Positions 6,764 to 12,331 of a stretch of DNA of 12,331 nt are shown here, piece by piece. This stretch comes from Methanobacterium sp. (GTDB taxonomy: Archaea; Methanobacteriota; Methanobacteria; Methanobacteriales; Methanobacteriaceae): contig WASR01000274.1 in assembly GCA_009712615.1 (NCBI GenBank), positions 1 to 12,331 on the forward strand. Direction: 5' to 3'. A program made the translations under genes and the position numbers. Each line of letters opens with the position of its first letter. Position 1 is the stretch's first letter. The notes under the pieces were generated by a model. That model was not told the DNA's origin, searched no databases, and saw only the letters and a program-made list of their open reading frames with translations.

Positions 6764-6769
6764 ACCTCC
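6764..6769 (-). promoter_or_regulatory. Shine-Dalgarno deciding the TTG start of the Fe-alcohol dehydrogenase
   Basis: GGAGGT, a full SD match, lies 7 bases before TTG 6756 and is part of the 5'-extended open frame. No ATG is available in a comparable position. Confidence 0.75.
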
Positions 6770-6771
6770 AA

Positions 6772-6935
6772 AATTTGATGTGTTAAATAATTATATTTAG
6801 TATATTATTCCTTCTAATTTATTAATTTAATTTTGTAAAGCTCAACCTCCAATTATAATAAAATATTTATTTTCTAAATTCAATTTTAATAGTATAACAG
6901 ATTGATATTGACGAATTAAAAACAATAAATAATCT
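6772..6935. promoter_or_regulatory. Divergent promoter region, dehydrogenase (-) and HIT gene (+)
   Basis: An AT-rich gap between two divergent genes. For the minus-strand dehydrogenase, TATA-like AAATATAATT (6790-6799) or the adjoining AATATACTA (6798-6806) would place the transcript start just ahead of its SD. For the plus-strand HIT gene the best candidate is AATAGTATAA (about 6888-6897), giving a leader of about 30 bases. The region is so AT-rich that individual boxes are uncertain. I see no coding potential or clear palindrome of mixed composition in it. Confidence 0.45.
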
Positions 6936-6949
6936 TGAGGGTTGTTTTC

Positions 6950-7408
6950 ATGATATGTGAGTACTGTGATAATGTTGGATATGGGAGATTAATTTCAGAA
7001 AGATCGTACTGGACTATCCACTTGGCACCAAGTCAGCGTTATCTTGGTACATGTGTTGTTGCAATCAAGAGACAGTGTAGTAACTTATCTGAACTTGAAA
7101 CTGAAGAATGGACTGAATTTACTGAAATTGTTCGAGAAATTGAGAAGACTATTAACCATATTTTTAAACCCACGCTCTTTAACTGGAGCTGTTTTAAAAA
7201 TGCCTCGTATCGTAGTAAAGATCCCCACCCTAAAGTCCATTGGCATTTAATTCCAAGATATGATTCATTAAAATTCTTTGATGGTATCAAATTTGAAGAC
7301 TTGGACTTTGGATACATTCCTCAACCAATAAGCAGGGAGATATCAGAGGATGTGATGGAATCTATGAGGATCAAAATCGAGAAACAGCTAACAAATTCTA
7401 AAATTTAA
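6950..7408 (+). CDS. HIT-family nucleotide hydrolase or transferase
   Basis: A 152-residue histidine-triad protein, a superfamily that hydrolyses or transfers nucleotides (Ap4A, AMP-lysine and others). It begins with a CXXC pair (MICEYC, Cys3/Cys6), often a zinc site in this family. The triad region is DPHPKVHWHLIPRY (91-104): the canonical first His position is Lys95, while His97 (the expected nucleophile) and His99 are kept. Together with FNWSCFKNASY upstream, this matches a COG0537 subgroup in which, as I recall, the first triad position also varies. ATG 6950 is chosen over an upstream TTG at 6935 because GAGGG (6937-6941) is the SD, 8 bases before it, and the TTG overlaps that SD. The M24 peptidase gene follows after 24 bases, so the two are probably co-transcribed. 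Substrate unknown. Confidence 0.85.
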   Translation: MICEYCDNVGYGRLISERSYWTIHLAPSQRYLGTCVVAIKRQCSNLSELETEEWTEFTEIVREIEKTINHIFKPTLFNWSCFKNASYRSKDPHPKVHWHLIPRYDSLKFFDGIKFEDLDFGYIPQPISREISEDVMESMRIKIEKQLTNSKI

Positions 7409-7432
7409 CTAATTATTATTGAGGGAATAACA

Positions 7433-8428
7433 ATGGAAACTAAGATAAAACAAGTAATAGAATCGATGCACGAAAAAAAAATAGACTCGATGATAGTGTT
7501 GAAACCAGAAAATATAAGGTATCTAACAGGATTCAGGCCCACAAGTTCATCAGTACTGATATTGAAAGACGAACCCATCCTTTTAGCTTCTAAAATAGAT
7601 AACGAAGATGCTTCTAAAAATTCCCTGGTAAATCTGGAAGTATACAAGAAATTTGATGATCTCAAGAATTTCTTGGATGGATGTGTCGGTGTGGAAAATT
7701 CTATGACAGTTGAAACCTACAGAAAACTGGATGATTTTAAAGTTGTCACAACCGATGTTGTTGAAACATCAAGGGCAGTAAAAACAAACTGGGAAGTAAA
7801 AAATATAGAGAAAGCATTGGAAATCGCAGAGAAATCTCTTCTTGAATTGGAGTTTAAGGGAACAGAAGTTGAAATGGCAGCTGAGCTGGAATATAACATG
7901 CGTATCAATGGATCCCAGCGACCTTCCTTCGAAACAATCATGGCTTCTGGGGCCAGAACAAGTCTTCCACATGCATCTCCAACATCTAATAACATTGAAA
8001 GGCCAATTTTGATAGATTGGGGAGCTGTTTATAATAATTACTCCTCAGATACAACGAGAACAATTATTGAAACAGAGAAACAGGAAGAAATTTTTGATAT
8101 AGTGCTGGAAGCTCAACAAACTGCAATAAAATCCATCAAACCCGGTGTTAAATGTGGCGAGATAGATAATATTGCAAGGGAAGTTATTACCGAGTATGGA
8201 TATGGTGAATCATTCATTCATTCAACTGGACATGGTGTTGGTTTAGAAATTCATGAAAAACCATCATTTTCAAAAAATGATGAGACCGAACTTCAGAAGG
8301 GAATGGTGGTAACAGTTGAACCTGGAATTTATATTGAAGGAGAATTTGGGGTTAGAATTGAGGATATGGTGTTAGTGGAGAATAACGCAAGGGTGTTGAA
8401 CAAAATTGATACAAAATTAAGTGTTTAA
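7433..8428 (+). CDS. M24-family Xaa-Pro peptidase
   Basis: A 331-residue metallopeptidase of the pita-bread M24 family, cleaving X-Pro bonds in short peptides in the cytoplasm (prolidase or aminopeptidase P type). The N-terminal creatinase-like domain (1-115) starts with the typical MIVLKPENIRYLTGF. The five dinuclear metal ligands are all visible: Asp195 (LIDWGA), Asp206 (SSDTTRT), His267 (HSTGHGVG), Glu296 (VEPGIY) and Glu310 (VRIEDM). HEKP (274-277) adds the second active-site His. Length is at the short end of archaeal PepQ-like proteins (about 330-360). The ATG has GAGGG (7421-7425) with a 7-base spacer, 24 bases after the HIT gene, so they form a two-gene unit. A T-rich tract follows. 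X-Pro dipeptidase versus aminopeptidase cannot be separated from sequence alone. Confidence 0.92.
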   Translation: METKIKQVIESMHEKKIDSMIVLKPENIRYLTGFRPTSSSVLILKDEPILLASKIDNEDASKNSLVNLEVYKKFDDLKNFLDGCVGVENSMTVETYRKLDDFKVVTTDVVETSRAVKTNWEVKNIEKALEIAEKSLLELEFKGTEVEMAAELEYNMRINGSQRPSFETIMASGARTSLPHASPTSNNIERPILIDWGAVYNNYSSDTTRTIIETEKQEEIFDIVLEAQQTAIKSIKPGVKCGEIDNIAREVITEYGYGESFIHSTGHGVGLEIHEKPSFSKNDETELQKGMVVTVEPGIYIEGEFGVRIEDMVLVENNARVLNKIDTKLSV

Positions 8429-8435
8429 CCCTAAA

Positions 8436-8447
8436 TTTTTGTTTTTT
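8436..8447 (+). terminator. T-tract terminator of the HIT-M24 unit
   Basis: TTTTTGTTTTTT begins 8 bases after the M24 stop and matches the oligo-T signals that end archaeal transcripts. A weak stem (8449-8468, 8 bp with one G-T) lies just downstream. Confidence 0.6.
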
Positions 8448-8500
8448 AGATTGATATATTTATTAATCCAACAGTTTTCTCTATAAAAAAAATAAGAACG

Positions 8501-8508
8501 TATATAAA
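8501..8508 (+). promoter_or_regulatory. TATA box of the tadC-pilin unit
   Basis: TATATAAA, an almost ideal archaeal TATA box preceded by the purine-rich AAGAACG, lies about 42 bases before the TadC ATG. The expected transcript start is near 8530, leaving a roughly 20-base leader that carries the AGGTG SD (8539-8543). Confidence 0.7.
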
Positions 8509-8549
8509 GGTATAATTAAAGATACTAAAATAATAAATAGGTGTGAAAA

Positions 8550-9482
8550 ATGGCAATTATACCTCCAGCATTATCCCCGGTGTCAAGGGTTCTTGACGAT
8601 GTATTACCAGAACGATACACAGTTTTCATGCAAGAAAATTTGATAAGATCAGGGATGTATGTTAAAGCATCCGATTTGATTACGCTGATGCTAATTGCAG
8701 GTATAATTTTCGGATTAGTTGGATTGCTATCATTTACATTGATTGGAATAAATCCAATATTAGGGTTTTTAGTTGGATTTTTAACTCCATCATTCATTGT
8801 TCTGGGTTGGCTATTTTTTTCGATGGAACGAAGGGTAGATGCAATAGAACAAACAACTCCAGATTTCTTAAGACAAATATCATCACTTTTAAGGGCTGGT
8901 GTTGGTATTGAAACAGCCCTGGAAGATATTTCTAAACAGGGTGGAGGACCATTGAATGCAGAACTCAAACGTGCTGTAATCGAAATTAAAATAGGTAGCA
9001 GTTTTGACGAAGCCCTCCTATCAATGGGGGAACGATTAAAATCAAAAACGCTTGACCGAACATTTAGAATGATTTTAGAAGGTAAACGGGTTGGGGGAAG
9101 TTTATCTGATGTTATTGAAACTGTGGCTGAAGATTTAAGGGCTGTTCTTGCACTTAAACGTGAACGTAGAGCCAATGTGATGATGTCTGTAATGTTTTTA
9201 ATAATAGCTGCGATTATTGCTGCTCCCTTTGCTCTGGGCATGATAATGATTTATTCCCACTTCATCCAGTCACTTGGTAAAGTGAATCCCCTAGCAGAAG
9301 TTGCATACATATCTGCTGCAGGTTATCTCATCATTCACTCGATAATAGCAGGACTTCTAATAGGAATTGTTCTTTATGGAAGTGCTAGGAAGGGAATAAA
9401 ATATTGTCTAGTTCTAGTTCCAATGGCCTTTGGAATATTTTATGTGATATCAACATATGGTGGTATTTTAATCGGATTTTGA
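8550..9482 (+). CDS. TadC-like type II secretion/type IV pilus inner-membrane platform protein
   Basis: A 310-residue polytopic membrane protein with one T2SSF (PF00482) domain. Two hydrophobic stretches lie at about 43-66 and 68-90. A cytoplasmic helical domain at 92-205 has the family pattern [24 protein letters not shown] (105-128) and [22 protein letters not shown] (175-196), followed by further helices at about 210-235, 248-275 and 285-309. Such proteins form the membrane platform that, with a PilB/TadA-type ATPase, assembles type IV-like pili. One domain and this length fit the archaeal TadC-like form. The SD AGGTG (8539-8543) is 6 bases upstream of the ATG. A class III pilin gene follows 18 bases downstream, so it is a pilus (not archaellum) unit. 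No ATPase or EppA peptidase gene is in the window. Confidence 0.88.
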   Translation: MAIIPPALSPVSRVLDDVLPERYTVFMQENLIRSGMYVKASDLITLMLIAGIIFGLVGLLSFTLIGINPILGFLVGFLTPSFIVLGWLFFSMERRVDAIEQTTPDFLRQISSLLRAGVGIETALEDISKQGGGPLNAELKRAVIEIKIGSSFDEALLSMGERLKSKTLDRTFRMILEGKRVGGSLSDVIETVAEDLRAVLALKRERRANVMMSVMFLIIAAIIAAPFALGMIMIYSHFIQSLGKVNPLAEVAYISAAGYLIIHSIIAGLLIGIVLYGSARKGIKYCLVLVPMAFGIFYVISTYGGILIGF

Positions 9483-9500
9483 TTATGGGGGTGTACAAAT

Positions 9501-9707
9501 ATGAATATATTTGATGATGAAGCGGCTCAAACAAGTGCAGAAATGATATTATTATTTGGCGGAGTCATAGCAATAGTGGTTATTGCTGCATTCTACTACA
9601 AAAATTATTTGAGTGGTCTCGGGGGAAACATAACTAGTAACGACTTAAAAGGTGTTACGAACAGCATTAACGGAACTGGAAACAGTCTCATAAATAAATT
9701 CAACTGA
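9501..9707 (+). CDS. Class III signal-peptide pilin (DUF361 type)
   Basis: A 68-residue type IV pilin-like protein. A short leader MNIFDDEAA is followed by QTSAEMILLFGG (10-21), the Q-x-S-x-E-x-x-x-L pattern recognised by the methanogen peptidase EppA, which cuts before the Gln; the mature protein would be 59 residues. Residues 16-33 form the hydrophobic assembly helix. The small C-terminal part is rich in Gly, Asn and Ser and has two N-glycosylation sequons, N43-I-T and N57-G-T. The leader is acidic (DDE) rather than Lys-rich. The ATG has GGGGGTG (9487-9493) with a 7-base spacer, a very strong SD suited to an abundant subunit. It lies 18 bases after tadC. Major versus minor pilin cannot be decided. 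Confidence 0.9.
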   Translation: MNIFDDEAAQTSAEMILLFGGVIAIVVIAAFYYKNYLSGLGGNITSNDLKGVTNSINGTGNSLINKFN

Positions 9708-9731
9708 TCATTAATTTTTAAGACTTAGGGG

Positions 9732-9758
9732 ATTTTTTCATCTAAAACCTTTTTTTTT
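9732..9758 (+). terminator. Two T-tracts after the pilin gene
   Basis: T6 (9733-9738) and T9 (9750-9758) lie 25-50 bases after the pilin stop. Tandem oligo-T runs are the usual archaeal termination signal. Confidence 0.6.
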
Positions 9759-9815
9759 ATTAAATCATTATTCACCACAAATAAGTATTGAACATTCTTA
9801 TAGGAGGATTTAATA

Positions 9816-11222
9816 ATGCAAATGATTATTAACGGAAATCTAGTGGATTCAGACAAAAAAATTGATGTAATCAATCCAGTGAACAGTCATGTAATTGATA
9901 CAGTACCTTCAGGAACCATTAATGACGTAAAAACAGCAATTGAATCGGCGGTTGAGGCTCAAAAAGTACTTGCTAATTACTCTTCTAGAAAAGTATCAAG
10001 AATAATGTACGATATATACGAGGATCTTAAGCAAAATTCGAAGGAACTGGCAAATATTTTAACCCGAGAAACAGGTAAACCAATAAATGATGCCAATGAC
10101 GAGATAAAAAGATCTGTTGAAACTGTTCTTTTGGCTGCTGAAGAATCTAAACGAATTTATGGTGAAACAGTACCACTGGATGCTGGTATAGGTGGTAGAA
10201 CTGCACTTGGATTCACAGTCAAAGTTCCACTGGGAGTTGTAACTGCAATTACTCCCTTCAATTATCCTGTAAACCTTGCTGTGCATAAAATAGCACCTGC
10301 AATTGCTGCTAAAAATTCTGTTATCCTAAAACCATCAACCCAAGCACCTTTAGCTGCCCTGAAAATGGTGCAAATATTCGATGCACATCTTCCAGCTGGC
10401 GCTGTAAATGCAATTACAGGAAAAAGCAGTGTCATAGGAGATGAACTGGTGATAAATCCTCATGTAAATAAAATATCGTTTACAGGCAGTGTTGAAACTG
10501 GTGTTTCAATATCTAAAAAAGCTGGTATGAAAAGAATAAACCTTGAACTTGGGGGTAACGATCCATTGATAGTCTTAGCTGACGCTGACATTGACAAGGC
10601 TGTGGAAGCTGCCATTAAAGGTTCTTTCTTATTTTCTGGACAGGTATGTATAGCTGTTAAGAGGATTATCCTTGAAGAATCCATTGCAGATGAATTTGCA
10701 ACTAAAATGGTCCAGAGAACTAGAAAATTGAAGGTTGGAGATCCTTTAGATCCAGAAACAGACATGGGGCCAATGATAGATGAAAAATCTGCAATAATGG
10801 TAGAAAATTTGGTTGTTGATGCTCAAAACAGAGGTGCCAAACTACTGGTGGGGGGTGAAAGGGAAGGAGCATTTTACTTACCGACCATACTGGATCATGT
10901 TGAAACATCTATGGATATGGTTTGTAATGAAACATTTGGACCCGTTGCACCACTTTTAAGGGTTAAAAATTTGGATGAAGCAATAAACATTGCAAATGAT
11001 ACTCAGTATGGATTACAGGCAGGAATATTCACAAAGAGCATTGAAAATGCTCTTCAAGCTGCAAGGGAAATTGAAGCAGGATCAGTTATAATTAACAGAC
11101 AATCAACTTTTAGAACGGATAACATGCCGTTTGGAGGATTTAAAATGAGTGGTACTGGTAAAGAAGGTATTAAATATGCTGTTGAGGATATGACTCGAAG
11201 TAAACTGATAATATTTGGATAA
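9816..11222 (+). CDS. cofA: Aldehyde dehydrogenase, lactaldehyde dehydrogenase CofA type
   Basis: A 468-residue NAD(P)-dependent aldehyde dehydrogenase. Catalytic elements are complete: oxyanion Asn149 in TPFNYP, cofactor Lys172 in LKPS, FTGS (222-225), general base Glu244 in LELGG, nucleophile Cys278 in GQVCIAVKR, and ETFGP (372-376). The protein resembles MJ1411, which oxidises lactaldehyde to L-lactate for the phospholactate part of coenzyme F420; the C-terminal [21 protein letters not shown] matches that group closely. Non-phosphorylating glyceraldehyde-3-phosphate dehydrogenase is the main alternative, because the families are close. ATG 9816 has AGGAGG (9802-9807) with an 8-base spacer; an ATG two codons later is less well placed. 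It stands alone between the pilin unit and a convergent gene. Aldehyde dehydrogenase is certain, CofA probable. Confidence 0.85.
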   Translation: MQMIINGNLVDSDKKIDVINPVNSHVIDTVPSGTINDVKTAIESAVEAQKVLANYSSRKVSRIMYDIYEDLKQNSKELANILTRETGKPINDANDEIKRSVETVLLAAEESKRIYGETVPLDAGIGGRTALGFTVKVPLGVVTAITPFNYPVNLAVHKIAPAIAAKNSVILKPSTQAPLAALKMVQIFDAHLPAGAVNAITGKSSVIGDELVINPHVNKISFTGSVETGVSISKKAGMKRINLELGGNDPLIVLADADIDKAVEAAIKGSFLFSGQVCIAVKRIILEESIADEFATKMVQRTRKLKVGDPLDPETDMGPMIDEKSAIMVENLVVDAQNRGAKLLVGGEREGAFYLPTILDHVETSMDMVCNETFGPVAPLLRVKNLDEAINIANDTQYGLQAGIFTKSIENALQAAREIEAGSVIINRQSTFRTDNMPFGGFKMSGTGKEGIKYAVEDMTRSKLIIFG

Positions 11223-11256
11223 ATAAATTAAAAACGCCTGAATTTTTCCTTGAATC

Positions 11257-11286
11257 TTTTTTTAAATTCCCAATTTTTTAAAAAAA
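11257..11286. terminator. Bidirectional oligo-T/oligo-A terminator region
   Basis: In the 128-base gap between convergent genes, T7 (11257-11263) and T6 (11274-11279) serve the plus-strand cofA transcript. The adjoining A7 (11280-11286) reads as T7 on the minus strand. Confidence 0.55.
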
Positions 11287-11310
11287 CGGCCTAAACGTCT
11301 ATCAATATTT

Positions 11311-11320
11311 AAAAAAAAAA
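11311..11320 (-). terminator. T10 tract after the tRNA-binding protein gene
   Basis: Ten A on the plus strand, thus T10 on the minus-strand transcript, 31-40 bases after the stop of the tRNA-binding protein gene. This is a strong oligo-T terminator for that gene. Confidence 0.6.
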
Positions 11321-11350
11321 TGAAGATGTATCATTAAACATATTTTATAT

Positions 11351-12064
11351 CTATTTTAGGAAGGTTTCTACCAAGTTCCTTGTTTCATTTAATGCATCTA
11401 AGGGTATTCCATGGGGCATGGTACCCAGTTCTCCTTCAACATCCTTTAGAATTCCTTCACCAGCTCCTAAAAACATACCCTCACTTGTAACTCCTTGAAA
11501 TACAGATGGTGGAAGTATTGCAACCCCAACTTTGTTACCTTCTTTGACAGTCAAGTCGTTGGTAACCACAGTTATGGCCCTGGTACTAAGGTTCACATTA
11601 CAAACCATGAGATTATCCTTCTTTTGAATACTCACAATTTCTCCTGTTTTTATGTCTATTCCAATGACTGGATCGTTAATTGGTCCAAGTTTAAGTCTTT
11701 CATCTACGGTGGAGATTGTGTTCAATGCAAACTTCATTTTTGCTATTGATTCAACTAGTTTTTCCTTTTCATCCTTGTTAACTAGATTTAAGAATTGGAC
11801 ATGCCACTGGTCTCCACCTAATGCTTCAATTATTTCTTTTACCTTAAGTTTCATGTCTTCAACTTGTGGGGATTCTGCAAGGGCTGCTGGTTCCATATAA
11901 GAAAAATACATTATCTGAACTTCGGGGAGCATGGCTCTTGCAGAAGTTAAACATTTCTTTTTATTCCATATTCCCTTTAAATTTGCTCCTTCAGCTGTTT
12001 TTATGAATAATTCGATCGATTTTTCTAAAACGCGTAACCTGTAATCTTTACTACTATCCCACAT
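11351..12064 (-). CDS. tRNA-binding (EMAP-II/Trbp111-like) OB-fold protein with unassigned N-terminal domain
   Basis: A 237-residue protein in two parts. Residues about 130-235 look like a tRNA-binding OB fold of the Trbp111/EMAP-II/MetRS-C type: [17 protein letters not shown] opens the barrel, [15 protein letters not shown] (174-188) forms the core, and [13 protein letters not shown] (191-203) matches the conserved (G)xxSxGMLLA segment. Residues 1-130 are mostly helical and charged (for example [16 protein letters not shown], 69-84); I do not recognise a known domain there. No synthetase catalytic motif (HIGH, KMSKS) is present, so it is probably a free-standing tRNA-binding or synthetase-associated factor, as annotated in other Methanobacteriales. 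The ATG has GGCGGT (12071-12076) with a 6-base spacer. It is a single-gene unit, convergent with cofA. Confidence 0.75.
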   Translation of the reverse strand: MWDSSKDYRLRVLEKSIELFIKTAEGANLKGIWNKKKCLTSARAMLPEVQIMYFSYMEPAALAESPQVEDMKLKVKEIIEALGGDQWHVQFLNLVNKDEKEKLVESIAKMKFALNTISTVDERLKLGPINDPVIGIDIKTGEIVSIQKKDNLMVCNVNLSTRAITVVTNDLTVKEGNKVGVAILPPSVFQGVTSEGMFLGAGEGILKDVEGELGTMPHGIPLDALNETRNLVETFLK

Positions 12065-12100
12065 ATTTATACCGCCTTCAAATTTTTAAGTGAATGTCTA

Positions 12101-12107
12101 TTATATG
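12101..12107 (-). promoter_or_regulatory. Candidate TATA box of the tRNA-binding protein gene
   Basis: Minus-strand CATATAA lies about 37-43 bases before the ATG, which would put the transcript start near 12078 and keep the GGCGGT SD inside a short leader. It is a moderate match only. Confidence 0.35.
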
Positions 12108-12248
12108 AATAACCAAACAGAATCAGACTCAATAAAATCCATGGAAACGATTATACATGATTATATTTTAAATCAAAACCTTTGGATTGCTTTATTAATT
12201 TCCAGATAAGTACCTTGATTGGAAAAATTTAAGCCGTATCAAACCAAT

Positions 12249-12281
12249 TCATATCTTGATATGATTTACTGAATTATATAT
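12249..12281 (+). promoter_or_regulatory. Promoter with 16-base palindrome, for a gene starting at the window edge
   Basis: TCATATC (12249-12255) and GATATGA (12258-12264) are perfect inverted arms with a 2-base spacer. Nine bases further is a TATA box, TTATATAT (12274-12281). The palindrome thus sits on or beside the BRE/upstream position and is a candidate operator. About 45 bases after the TATA box an ATG (12327) follows GGAG (12317-12320) with a 6-base spacer, so a plus-strand gene probably begins in the last five bases of the window; its product cannot be known. Confidence 0.5.
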
Positions 12282-12331
12282 TTAATATTTCAGGGAATTT
12301 GCAGTAAATTATATGTGGAGAGCAATATGGA

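Noticed and set aside
6815..6870. AT-only direct and inverted repeats (TAATTTA twice; AATAAA-ATA-TTTATT)
   Set aside because: Very low information content in an AT-rich promoter gap; expected by chance.
6935..6949. Five-residue N-terminal extension of the HIT protein from a TTG
   Set aside because: The TTG overlaps GAGGG, which is the SD of the ATG at 6950; starting at the ATG puts the CXXC pair in its usual place.
8525..9241. 238-codon open frame on the minus strand opposite tadC
   Set aside because: It mirrors the tadC codons, has low-complexity Ser/Ile/Thr content, no SD, and tadC itself has clear family motifs, a TATA box and an SD.
11274..11286. TTTTTTAAAAAA palindrome as a possible operator
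   Set aside because: It lies between convergent stop codons, where oligo-T/oligo-A tracts are best read as terminators on both strands.
12065..12248. Possible small RNA or short gene in the gap after the tRNA-binding protein gene
   Set aside because: No tRNA-like cloverleaf, stable hairpin, or open frame with an SD was visible; only promoter-like elements.
1..12331. Mobile element, CRISPR array, defence cassette or gene fragments
   Set aside because: No transposase, integrase, nuclease or helicase motifs, no spaced repeats, and no broken genes; all genes are intact housekeeping, surface or metabolic genes of a methanogen.

Overview
The window looks like chromosomal DNA from a methanogenic archaeon of the order Methanobacteriales, most probably Methanobacterium or a close relative. 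Three genes point to a hydrogenotrophic methanogen: a YcaO enzyme of the McrA-thioamidating type, a methanofuran-biosynthesis kinase (MfnE) and a CofA-type lactaldehyde dehydrogenase. Archaeal translation factors (aEF-1beta, Pth2, a four-motif zinc ribbon), a class III-signal pilin and AT-rich DNA with archaeal TATA boxes agree with this. I see no mobile element, CRISPR array, tRNA or rRNA, and no gene-free stretch longer than 300 bases.

Layout. Minus strand, 26-6756: Fe-alcohol dehydrogenase -> PAS/HisKA_2 sensor kinase (overlapping genes); then an M50 membrane protease; then YcaO; then pth2 -> mfnE -> zinc ribbon -> aEF-1beta, a tight translation/methanofuran cluster; then a membrane-anchored alpha/beta hydrolase. 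Plus strand, 6950-11222: HIT protein -> M24 peptidase; TadC-like pilus platform -> class III pilin; cofA-like aldehyde dehydrogenase. Minus strand, 11351-12064: a tRNA-binding OB-fold protein with an unassigned N-terminal domain. The last 267 bases hold two promoters, one with a 16-base palindrome, and the apparent start of a further plus-strand gene.

How the parts relate. The kinase is probably translated together with the dehydrogenase and has no response regulator beside it. The pth2-mfnE-ribbon-aEF1B block joins translation to C1-cofactor synthesis. TadC and pilin form a two-gene pilus unit whose ATPase and prepilin peptidase must lie elsewhere. The aldehyde and alcohol dehydrogenases could both act on small C3 aldehydes, but they are in separate units.

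Corrected starts: the dehydrogenase at TTG 6756, the sensor kinase at ATG 5621 and the HIT protein at ATG 6950, each chosen from Shine-Dalgarno (SD) placement. One gene (zinc ribbon, 1290-1451) is very short and easily missed.

The most unusual signal is non-coding: four minus-strand genes (hydrolase, aEF-1beta, M50 protease, kinase) end in perfect 8-9 bp inverted repeats that contain or enclose the stop codon and mostly lack a following U-tract. I find no convincing new defence or mobile system here; the best leads are these stop-codon hairpins, two palindromes beside promoters, the dehydrogenase-kinase pair, and the unassigned domain on the tRNA-binding protein.
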